A stretch of 64,000 nucleotides of DNA from assembly GCA_016931535.1 (NCBI GenBank), contig JAFGEP010000150.1:1-64000 (forward strand), written 5' to 3'. The notes beneath the pieces were generated by a model. The model ran no database searches, was not told the DNA's origin, and saw nothing but the letters and a program-made list of their open reading frames with translations. The position numbers and the translations under genes are program-made. The stretch comes from Bradymonadales bacterium. Lineage in GTDB: Bacteria > Myxococcota_A > Bradymonadia > JAFGEP01. Numbering within the stretch: the first letter of the stretch is position 1; every line of letters starts with the position of its first letter. Shown piece by piece: positions 17,430-25,133 of the stretch.

Positions 17430-19043
17430 ATGGCGCGCGATCTGGGTGATTTTCAGACACCGCCCGACCTGGTCCGGGCGGTCCTTGACCGCATCCTGTC
17501 AAGAGGACATTGGTTTGCCCGCGTCCTGGAGCCTACCTGCGGAACGGGGAACTTCATCGCCGATCTGCTGGGGCGACCGCACCCCCCCCGCGAAATGGTG
17601 GGGATCGAGATCCAATCCGACCACCTGTCTCAAGCTCGTGGCCTGTTGGCGCATGGTGGACCTACCCAGCTCTCCCTCCTGGGCAGAAACCTGTTCGACC
17701 TCGACCTGCGCCGGGAGATCGCCTGGACTACCGGTGGAGAGCTCCTGGTGGTAGGCAACCCCCCCTGGGTCACCAACTCCGAGCTCGGCGCCTTGGGAAG
17801 CGAGAACCGACCGACACGGAGCAACCGGCGCGGCATCCGGGGTATCGAAGCCATGACCGGCGAATCCAACTTCGATCTGGCCGAGGCGATCTGGATCAAG
17901 CTGCTGGAAGAGCTGGCCGGACAGCGACCGACATTGGCCATGCTCTGCAAGAGTACGGTTGCCCGGAGGGTCCTGAAGCACGCCCAGCAACACCGGATCG
18001 GACTTGCACAGGTCGCCCTGTACGAGATCGACAGCCGCCGCTGGTTTGGTGCCAGCACGGCAGCCTGCCTCTTTACCTGCCGGTTGACCGGCGACAGCCC
18101 GAACGGCCATCGGGCCGAACTCCCACCCGACCTGCCCCTGGCCAGAGGACAACGGCCACCACCAACGGCAGCGAGCCAGCACTGGAAGGCCGACATCTAT
18201 CCCGATCTCGAGGCAGAGGCACCCAAGACCCTGGTGGGACTGATCGAGGGCCGATGGGTGGCCGACCTGGAGGCCTACGAGGAAACCCGATTTCTGGACG
18301 GAGACTGCCCGATCACCTGGCGCCAGGGGATCAAGCATGACGCCGCGGAGGTCATGGAGCTGATCGAGGACGAGCGGGGGATGCTGTCAAACGGGCTGGG
18401 AGAGCGGATCGAGGTGGAAAACGGTTGGCTGTATCCCTTGCTCAAAGGTTCGGACCTGTTTCACAACCGGTTGCACGGCCAGCGCCGGCGGGTGATCGTC
18501 ACCCAGACCCGCCTCGGCCAGGAGACCATCTCCCTGCAGCACGAGGCTCCCAGACTCTGGGAGTATCTATGTCGACATCGGAGCCGATTCGACCGGCGCC
18601 GTTCCTCGATCTACCGGGGTCAACCCCCCTTTGCGTTGTTCGGAATCGGCCAGTACGCCTTCGCCGGACACAAGGTGGCCGTCTCCGGCCTTCACGCCCA
18701 GCCTCGCTTCCGCTGGATCCCTCCCGCAAACGAACGCCCGGTGATGCTGGATGACACCTGCTACTACCTCCCCTGTCGGTCGCAGGCTCAGGCCGCCCTG
18801 GTCACCGGCCTGCTGAACCACCCCACCTGCCTCGGGTTCCTCGACTCCTTGTTGTTTCGGGATGCCAAACGCCCGGTCACCAAGCGCCTCCTGCAGCGGA
18901 TCGATCTGAAGGCGCTGATCCGACACCTGGGCCCCGATCAAACGATCGGGCTCGCTCTTGCCCAGATCCACCAGGTTGTCCCGGATCCAGAAAACCTGGA
19001 CCTGGGTGAGGCGTTGTGGCAGGCCATCCTGGATCTCGAGTAG
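17430..19043 (+). CDS. Orphan N6-adenine DNA methyltransferase (TaqI/Eco57I-like)
   Basis: The 537-aa protein has SAM-binding motif I VLEPTCGTGNF (about residue 35) and the catalytic motif IV NPPW (about 110), typical of N6-adenine methylases of gamma class. FQTP near the N-terminus fits motif X. A C-terminal region with YPLLKGSDL resembles TaqI-type target-recognition domains. No restriction nuclease or specificity subunit lies nearby. The frame stays open 100 codons upstream, but the MARDLGDFQTPPDL start matches the family. It is one of few rightward genes here and converges on comF. Confidence 0.85.
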   Translation: MARDLGDFQTPPDLVRAVLDRILSRGHWFARVLEPTCGTGNFIADLLGRPHPPREMVGIEIQSDHLSQARGLLAHGGPTQLSLLGRNLFDLDLRREIAWTTGGELLVVGNPPWVTNSELGALGSENRPTRSNRRGIRGIEAMTGESNFDLAEAIWIKLLEELAGQRPTLAMLCKSTVARRVLKHAQQHRIGLAQVALYEIDSRRWFGASTAACLFTCRLTGDSPNGHRAELPPDLPLARGQRPPPTAASQHWKADIYPDLEAEAPKTLVGLIEGRWVADLEAYEETRFLDGDCPITWRQGIKHDAAEVMELIEDERGMLSNGLGERIEVENGWLYPLLKGSDLFHNRLHGQRRRVIVTQTRLGQETISLQHEAPRLWEYLCRHRSRFDRRRSSIYRGQPPFALFGIGQYAFAGHKVAVSGLHAQPRFRWIPPANERPVMLDDTCYYLPCRSQAQAALVTGLLNHPTCLGFLDSLLFRDAKRPVTKRLLQRIDLKALIRHLGPDQTIGLALAQIHQVVPDPENLDLGEALWQAILDLE

Positions 19044-19146
19044 GAAAAAACCGGTGCACAACCGCTCTGACCGACCGAGTGGACCGGGGCTGCCCTTCCC
19101 TCCCGCCTCACCTGGCCGGATCCAACACCGAACGCCCAGGAGCGCA

Positions 19147-19821
19147 TCAATCCGGTTCCAAGGGCGTCCTGGCCACGGCCAGCACCCAGATGCGTTCCGC
19201 CCCCGCTGCCCACAGCGCCGAGCTGCAGGCGCTGATGGTCGCACCGGTCGTGATGACGTCGTCGAGCAGCACCACCAGCCGACCGGGTCGCCTCGCGACA
19301 AAGGCACCCGACACCTGCTCCAGGCGATGTTGCCGGTTCAGCGCGGCCTGCCGTGGCCCCTCCCCAACCCGACGAAGGGCACGATGCCGTAATACGACAC
19401 CCCTCTGACCGGCGAACCACCGGGCGAGCATCAACGGGAGGTCGAACCCCCGCTGGCGAAGTCGGCTCCGGCTCGGGGGTATCGGGACCACCTCCACCCT
19501 GTCGGGCAGCGATGCCCTCCGGCATGCCAACCACTCCACGATCTGGCTTCGGACCGCCAGGATGCGCCACAGCTCCCCTCTGTACTTGGTGTACTCGATC
19601 AGGTCGGCAACCGCCCCCTCGTACTGCCAGAGCGTGTGAACCTGCTGGACACCGCTCGGCAGGCAGGCGCAGAAGCACTCGGCGGGCCACCGGGCGCCGC
19701 AGCGGCAGCAGCCGCCCCCTGTCCAGGGATGAACCTGCTGTTGGCAGTCCTGGCAGAACCCTCGAGCGGGAAGGTCACAGGCGGGGCAAAGGCTGGCGAA
19801 CAGCAGGTGGTCGAGGATCAT
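19147..19821 (-). CDS. comF: ComF-family phosphoribosyltransferase-like protein
   Basis: The 224-aa protein has an N-terminal zinc-finger region (CPAC...CCRCG) and the phosphoribosyltransferase fold with EVVPIPPSRSRLRQRGFD and the PRPP loop VVLLDDVITTGAT. ComF proteins are needed for DNA uptake and handling of single-stranded DNA during natural transformation in several bacteria; this role is by family. Start at the ATG seven bases after the amidohydrolase stop codon, matching the family's usual N-terminus; the same frame extends upstream without meaning. Confidence 0.9.
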   Translation of the reverse strand: MILDHLLFASLCPACDLPARGFCQDCQQQVHPWTGGGCCRCGARWPAECFCACLPSGVQQVHTLWQYEGAVADLIEYTKYRGELWRILAVRSQIVEWLACRRASLPDRVEVVPIPPSRSRLRQRGFDLPLMLARWFAGQRGVVLRHRALRRVGEGPRQAALNRQHRLEQVSGAFVARRPGRLVVLLDDVITTGATISACSSALWAAGAERIWVLAVARTPLEPD

Positions 19822-19828
19822 GCCTCGG

Positions 19829-21190
19829 TTATCGGGGGTCGACCGCTCCCGTTGCAGGCCCCAACGCCTCGACCGCCAGATCCCGCCCGTTTCGCGCCAG
19901 CCAGGGAGCCACAACCAGGTCGTAGGCGTTGCGGTAGTAGACCCGGTCCAGCACAGAAGCCGGCAGACGGATGGCATCCACCGTCCAGTCCCCCTGGATC
20001 GGGGTGGGATGTGCCATTGACCGGTGGTCGGTCTCCAGGTACTCGTAGTGACGGGCGTAGAACTCGCCGATCTGGTTGGGGGTCGCCGGCTCCCTGCCGG
20101 AAGACCCCAGCACCAGCACCTCTCTCCTGGCCGTTCGACCGATGGCGATGTCGGTTCCGAACAGGATCCGATCGGGGTAGCGAACAAACAGCTCGCGCAC
20201 CCGAGCCGGGTCATGCCGGCCGATCTCGGGGACCCGCGCCGAAATATCCAGGTAGACGTTGGGATGACGGGCCAGCAGCCGATCCAGGTAATCGACGTCC
20301 TCGGCAGCGCTGGCAAAGTGAACCAGGATGAAGGTGGTCTCAGCAAACAGCTCCACCAGGTGATCCCGCTGGGCCAGCAGTTGACTGTAGTGCGGGTATT
20401 CGGGACTGGCAAAGGACCAGCTCGGATGAGCCGACAGCTCCGCGTAGCGTTCGTTCTCCGGGGTGACCGGCTCCCAGAACGCCCAGGGATCGGCGGTGTG
20501 GATGTACACCGGAACGCCCAGCTCGCCCGCCTTCTGCCACAGAGGGAACAGCCGGGGATCGTCCACGGCGATCAGCGCCCCGCTCTCATCCGTCACCCCC
20601 AGGCCCAGCGCCTTGTACACCTTCAATCCACCATATCCGTAGCGCCGCACCGCCAGCTCCAGCTCCGCCGCTACCGTCTCCGCCCAGGCCACCTCGCCGA
20701 ACCCTTGCCAGTCGATGTTCATGAAATTGATGACTCGACCGCCCGAATCCCTGGCCAGCGCCAGCGCCTCGGTCATCCCCCGCCGAGGGGAGCCGCCCGA
20801 CAGGTTGACGATGTACTCGATGCCTTGCGCCTCCATCACCGGTGCTACTCTCTCCCAGATCCCGGGACCGAACAGGTGGGAATGGGCGTCGATCAATCGG
20901 CGTCCCTGCTCACTCGCACCGCTCCCCTCGCCGGTGGCCTGCTGTTCCACGGTCGCCTCCGATGGTCCCGGTCGTTGCTCACGGGGCGGTTCGACCGTTC
21001 CCCCCTGGGGGCCGGTTGCGTCCGGTGTGAGCCCCCCGCCGCTGGAGGGCTGGTCAATCGCAGAGCTGGCTGGGACTGGAGCCGTGTGGCCCGCCCCCAC
21101 CTCGCCCTCTGCAGATCGATGGCAACCCCACAGCAACGAGATCGCAACGAGCGGTACCAACCAGATCGACCTGAGCAGAGGCTTCCTCAT
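19829..21190 (-). CDS. Amidohydrolase-family lipoprotein
   Basis: The 453-aa protein has a lipoprotein signal (IWLVPLVAISLLWGC) and a 90-residue low-complexity Pro/Gly/Glu linker. The amidohydrolase-2 TIM barrel follows, with metal-site motifs DAHSHLF, KVYKALGLG (a possible bridging Lys), YIHTADP, ILVHFAS and LFGTDIAIG. The family hydrolyses or decarboxylates varied small compounds; the substrate is not evident. Its location outside the cytoplasm is unusual for this family. It is co-transcribed with comF, seven bases downstream. Confidence 0.85.
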   Translation of the reverse strand: MRKPLLRSIWLVPLVAISLLWGCHRSAEGEVGAGHTAPVPASSAIDQPSSGGGLTPDATGPQGGTVEPPREQRPGPSEATVEQQATGEGSGASEQGRRLIDAHSHLFGPGIWERVAPVMEAQGIEYIVNLSGGSPRRGMTEALALARDSGGRVINFMNIDWQGFGEVAWAETVAAELELAVRRYGYGGLKVYKALGLGVTDESGALIAVDDPRLFPLWQKAGELGVPVYIHTADPWAFWEPVTPENERYAELSAHPSWSFASPEYPHYSQLLAQRDHLVELFAETTFILVHFASAAEDVDYLDRLLARHPNVYLDISARVPEIGRHDPARVRELFVRYPDRILFGTDIAIGRTARREVLVLGSSGREPATPNQIGEFYARHYEYLETDHRSMAHPTPIQGDWTVDAIRLPASVLDRVYYRNAYDLVVAPWLARNGRDLAVEALGPATGAVDPR

Positions 21191-21269
21191 ATCATGCCTC
21201 CCAACTCGAAGGAGAACAGATGGGCCATGGCATCAGTGGGCACCTCAGGCAAGCGCGCTCATCATGGTT

Positions 21270-21305
21270 CCCCGCAGCGGGGTTGCGCATCCCGCGGTTC
21301 GCGGG
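21270..21305. promoter_or_regulatory. Two adjacent small hairpins in a divergent intergenic region
   Basis: CCCCG-CAG-CGGGG is followed eight bases later by CCCGCG-GTT-CGCGGG. They lie between the divergently read amidohydrolase and phosphatase-like genes. No U-tract follows either, so attenuation or protein binding is as likely as termination. Confidence 0.35.
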
Positions 21306-21428
21306 GCGTTGGGAGCCGACCGTGGTCCCCTGTGAACCTACCTGACAAACGGCTGCAGTCTATCTCAGAATGCCGATCCACCCCAAAAATTGACTTTCCC
21401 CCCGACCTCTTCTAGCTCAACAGGAGGT

Positions 21429-22331
21429 ATGAGACCCCACACCCTCCAGCTCGGTTGGCTTCTTTTCGCCTGGTTCCTCGGCTGCGCAGGACCATCGGTG
21501 GTCCCGGACGCCTCTCCAGGCGAGTCCGCTGGATTGCACCCTGTGGAAACCCGCCGGTTGTCGCGCCTCCCCCTTCCCCCCGAGGATTCGTCGCTACCGC
21601 CCGCTGCCCGGCAGATGAAGGAAGGGTACTGGTTGGGTGCCATGATCGGCCCTGACGATGTGGCCCTCCTGCAGCGGATCGGGATCCGCCTGGTTTTGAG
21701 TGCGGTGCCCCCCGACAACCAGACCCTGGAGAACCTCCGCGTGGCTCAGATTCAGCAGGTCAGCCTGCCCATGGGGGACACCTTTTTACACGCCCCTCGG
21801 ATCCTGGAAATGGTCGATCGCTATCCCCCTCAGGAGATCCTCATCCATTGCCGCCATGGCGCCGACCGCACGGGAGCCATCGCAGCGTTCCTGCTGGTCA
21901 CCCGTCACGGCTGGCCCATCGCCGACGCCTTCTACGCCGTCCTGTACCCGTCCGACCAGGACACCGTCGGCCTGGCCGAAATCCTACGCAACTACGGGAT
22001 GGTAGACCATCGCCTGCCGTCCGATCCCTCCGTGGGGTTCTACTCCGTCTCCGCCACCGGCACCTCGGGAGGGCTCAAGGCGCGCAACCCACGGTACGCC
22101 CGTCTGGTGACCAGCACCATCGAGGCGGTTCTCACCTGGTCGGCAGCACACCCGTCCGGATCCGTCATCTCGGATGGCTTGATTGCGCCTTCGCTCCTGG
22201 AGGTGAGCCGCGTTGGTTCACAGGACTCCGGTTTACCACAGGGCCCGACACCGAGTGGTCCTGGTCGGGCGTCGCAGCCCATTGCCGCACCCTTTTCCGG
22301 GCAGGCGGTGGATTCAGAATGTGCTCAGTGA
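21429..22331 (+). CDS. Tyrosine/dual-specificity phosphatase-like lipoprotein
   Basis: The 300-aa product has a lipoprotein signal with lipobox FLGC. Its central domain has the Cx5R phosphatase signature HCRHGADRTG (Cys141, Arg147) and the preceding GADRTG-type context typical of bacterial DSP/PTP proteins. An acidic residue for general acid catalysis is plausible in PMGDTF but unproven. A 100-residue C-terminal tail is not recognised. Export of a tyrosine-phosphatase fold suggests phospho-ester hydrolysis in the periplasm or a phytase-like role. AGGAGG sits only a base before the ATG, so the start is uncertain. Confidence 0.8.
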   Translation: MRPHTLQLGWLLFAWFLGCAGPSVVPDASPGESAGLHPVETRRLSRLPLPPEDSSLPPAARQMKEGYWLGAMIGPDDVALLQRIGIRLVLSAVPPDNQTLENLRVAQIQQVSLPMGDTFLHAPRILEMVDRYPPQEILIHCRHGADRTGAIAAFLLVTRHGWPIADAFYAVLYPSDQDTVGLAEILRNYGMVDHRLPSDPSVGFYSVSATGTSGGLKARNPRYARLVTSTIEAVLTWSAAHPSGSVISDGLIAPSLLEVSRVGSQDSGLPQGPTPSGPGRASQPIAAPFSGQAVDSECAQ

Positions 22332-22332
22332 G

Positions 22333-22362
22333 TTGCTACTCGATGGCGGGAAATAGTATCTT
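22333..22362 (+). promoter_or_regulatory. Candidate promoter for the 64-aa protein gene
   Basis: TTGCTA, an 18-base spacer and TATCTT (four of six each), beginning just past the phosphatase-like gene's stop. It would give a leader of about 90 bases. Confidence 0.35.
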
Positions 22363-22456
22363 GATCTCAGACGAACCGATTCGCGCACTGGGTTGAGTGC
22401 GATGTTCGGTCACACCCGCTGGCCGGCCAGGTTGTCTATGGGCAAGGGGGATTGCG

Positions 22457-22651
22457 ATGAAGTTCGACGGGGTGAAGATTTTTTCGACCACCAAGGTGAA
22501 GGACCGACAGCTGTTGGGTGAGACCATCACGCAGTGGCTGCAGGAGCACCCGGATTGCGAGATTGTCGACAAGGTGGTGACCCAGTCTTCGGACAAGGAG
22601 TTCCACTGTCTGTCCATCTCACTCTTCTACCGGGTCATTCCGCAGGACTGA
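22457..22651 (+). CDS. Small conserved-type protein of unknown function (64 aa)
   Basis: The product begins MKFDGVKIFSTTKVKDRQ and reads as an alternating beta/alpha domain ending HCLSISLFYRV. It looks like a small cytoplasmic protein family that I recall in deltaproteobacterial genomes without an assigned role; I cannot confirm this here. A strong AAGGGGG site six bases before the ATG supports translation from this start. Earlier in-frame codons are not needed. Confidence 0.7.
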   Translation: MKFDGVKIFSTTKVKDRQLLGETITQWLQEHPDCEIVDKVVTQSSDKEFHCLSISLFYRVIPQD

Positions 22652-22779
22652 TCGGCCCCGATTGCTGCACACCGATTCCGCGTGGGGCTTGATCGGATCG
22701 CGGCACCCAAGGTGTCTCTGGAACTGATCGTGGCCCGACAGCTCCAGCTCCGATCAGGCAAGAGCGGCTGCCGGCCCTG

Positions 22780-24954
22780 TCAGGGTGCAGCGGGCGCAGC
22801 GGGTTCCAGGGTGAGGTCCATCAGGGCGGTGCTGATCCGAGCCCGCAGCTCGCTCTCTTCCTCTTCGAGGCTCACGATCTGGACGGTCATCTCGGTGACC
22901 TGGCGTTCCAGGTCTCCCAGGCGTTCTTCCAGCTCTCGGCGCAGCTGGCGGCTCTGGCGGGCCTCTCCCAGCGCCTCGATGTTCTGGCGAACCTCGGACA
23001 TTCGCCGATAGATGTCTTCCCGCCGGCTCCTCTGGCGGCCGAGCTCCTGCTGGATCTCGCCGATCCGGAACCGCTGTTCGAGGACCTGCTGGAGCTGCTC
23101 GGCGATCTCCGGGTTGGCATCGGGATCGGAGATGTACAGGCCCAATGTCTGAGCCGCCAGGTCGGTCCAGAGGCTGACTTGCCGGGTGGTCGTCGTGACC
23201 TCCTCGATGGTGAACTCCCGGGAGGGATCGGCGGAGAGATCCACGGGGATGAACCAGATCGAGCCCTGGTCGATCAGCCCTTCGGTGGTGGGAGGGGGGG
23301 TCCTGAGCGACCAGTTGGTCTGCTTGGGCAGGCGGATATAGAGGCGGGCCTCTTCCCCGGTGTTGTTGGTGATCTGGTAGGTCCGCTGGCGGACGTTCTG
23401 GACCTCGGAGTAGATGATGCCGTTGGTGATGCGGACCAGCCGGACACCCTGCTCGCCCGTGCTCTGCCGCATGTCGAGGCGGACTCGACCGTCCAGGGAG
23501 TAGGGCAGGAAGATCCGCTCGCCGACCGCGATCTGGGGAGAGATGGCCTGCCCCACGAAGGTACCGCCCTTGTAGATCGACAGCGGACCCCGCTCCACCG
23601 TGAACTCCGTGCTGTTGGTCAGGTGGACGGCGCGGTAGGGGTGGTTGGCCGCCTGGGGAGATCCGCTCGAGGGGTCGAAATAGAGCACATCCTCCCCCTC
23701 GATCCGGCTGTTCAACAGGGTGACCAGCGCGCTCCCCCGGTCGTTGACCGAGATGGGGTAGCCGACGTCGTAGCGGAACAGGCTCCCCAGCTGCTCGGTG
23801 GTCACGGTGGCCGACAGGCTGTTGACCATCATCTGCCCGTCGATGGCCGGTGGCGGAGCCGCCCAGACCTCTTCGGGGGGCATCGCCTCCTCCATCTCGG
23901 AGTAGCCCATCAACCCGGAACGAGACGCTGCACGCTCCCTGTCCGCCCGGCTGCTGCCGGTCGGCCCCGCGGCCGGTCGAGGTGCGGCAGTCGCGCTGGT
24001 GCGCACGCCGGCATCGACCTGCGGCGCCAGCATGGCCAGCTCATCGGTGAACCCTCGTGAGGTCAGATCGGGCCGCGAGACGAAGCGGGGCGAGTGCAGA
24101 TCGTAGGTGAAGCTGATGGGGGTGCCGGTCACCAGGCTCAGGGTCACGTCGTTCCACTCCTCACCCGAGACGTTGTCGATCACCGCCCAACCCTGCAGGT
24201 AGAGATCCTCCTCTTCGACCAGGATGCGGTAGGTCGGTTTCCAGGTGGGCATGGCCACCACGTAGCTGATGGCCACCTCGTGGGGCGGCTCCCCGGATAG
24301 CCGGATCGTCAGCTCGACCGGCTTCCAGTCCCCCTCGCCCAGGCTGACGTCCAGGCTCTTGGCCAGCCCCACCTCCAGCGCCTCGTTCTGGATGCGCACC
24401 TCCTGGATCTGGTCCACCCGGAGTTGCCGCAGCTCCCCCGCATCGGTCATCAGGGTGACCCGCCGGATCTGGTTGCCTTCGTCGTTGGGTAGCGCCTCCG
24501 TCCCCACGATCCGGCCGCTCACCCGATCGGTGTTGGTCCGGATGGTCGCCATGGCCCCCCGAAATGCGGTCAACAGGGCCAGGATCCCCCCCTGCTCGCG
24601 AACCTGGGGTGGCAGCAGGTCCAGACTGCTGGCCACCGTGCGCTCGATCGGAAGCCCGATGCTGCTGGCCACGTTCTCCCCCCCGTCCACGATGACGGTC
24701 AGCGTGGTCAGGATATCGTTGATCTGGTCGGGGCGGATCTGGAGCTGCAAGGTGTCGGAGTCGATCTCGCCGTGGCGCTCGACGTAGGCGATCCCGCTGC
24801 GGTACAGGACCACGCGGCCGATGGGCAGGTCCGAGGCGCTCAAGACCTGGCCGGCGTGGCTCTCCTGGCGGTTGGCCTGTCGGCTGGTCGGCTGACAGGC
24901 AGACAGCGCCACGAGCAAGCAGATGGTGATCGTGACCGGGATTCTGGTGGACAT
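22780..24954 (-). CDS. MuiA-like DUF4139 lipoprotein, copy 1
   Basis: The 724-aa product has a signal peptide and lipobox ALSAC. Its body matches the mucoidy inhibitor A family (DUF4140/DUF4139): VVLYRSGIAYVER near the N-terminus, VAISYVVAMPTWKPTYRI and WAVIDNVSGEEWNDVTLSLV in the middle, and a C-terminal coiled coil of about 100 residues. MuiA was linked to mucoidy (exopolysaccharide) in Salmonella; its biochemistry is unknown. The ATG has CAGGAG seven bases upstream. It lies downstream of a close paralogue with the same domain order; the central linkers differ most. Confidence 0.88.
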   Translation of the reverse strand: MSTRIPVTITICLLVALSACQPTSRQANRQESHAGQVLSASDLPIGRVVLYRSGIAYVERHGEIDSDTLQLQIRPDQINDILTTLTVIVDGGENVASSIGLPIERTVASSLDLLPPQVREQGGILALLTAFRGAMATIRTNTDRVSGRIVGTEALPNDEGNQIRRVTLMTDAGELRQLRVDQIQEVRIQNEALEVGLAKSLDVSLGEGDWKPVELTIRLSGEPPHEVAISYVVAMPTWKPTYRILVEEEDLYLQGWAVIDNVSGEEWNDVTLSLVTGTPISFTYDLHSPRFVSRPDLTSRGFTDELAMLAPQVDAGVRTSATAAPRPAAGPTGSSRADRERAASRSGLMGYSEMEEAMPPEEVWAAPPPAIDGQMMVNSLSATVTTEQLGSLFRYDVGYPISVNDRGSALVTLLNSRIEGEDVLYFDPSSGSPQAANHPYRAVHLTNSTEFTVERGPLSIYKGGTFVGQAISPQIAVGERIFLPYSLDGRVRLDMRQSTGEQGVRLVRITNGIIYSEVQNVRQRTYQITNNTGEEARLYIRLPKQTNWSLRTPPPTTEGLIDQGSIWFIPVDLSADPSREFTIEEVTTTTRQVSLWTDLAAQTLGLYISDPDANPEIAEQLQQVLEQRFRIGEIQQELGRQRSRREDIYRRMSEVRQNIEALGEARQSRQLRRELEERLGDLERQVTEMTVQIVSLEEEESELRARISTALMDLTLEPAAPAAP

Positions 24955-25032
24955 GGTGAACTCCTGAAAGTACCTGGCTTCCAGCCGTTGGCTGTCGGTC
25001 TCCAGGTGGACGCGATCGACCAGGTTGGGCAG

Positions 25033-25052
25033 GCCGCCTCCGAACTGGCGGC
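25033..25052 (+). terminator. Intrinsic-terminator-like hairpin facing the plus strand
   Basis: GCCGCC and GGCGGC arms (six base pairs, eight-base loop) are followed on the plus strand by TTGTTTTCTGTTTCC. It lies between the two MuiA-like genes, which are read the other way, so it would stop antisense transcription. The stem is short. Confidence 0.35.
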
Positions 25053-25133
25053 TTGTTTTCTGTTTCCTTGCTGCCAACTGCGTTCCTGTTTCCAATGCCC
25101 GTTGGCGGGGGTTGGCAACCCTTTGAGGGGCCG

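Noticed and set aside
17430..19043. Restriction-modification or defence island around the methylase
   Set aside because: Neighbours are a peptidase and comF; no nuclease, helicase or phage gene lies nearby.
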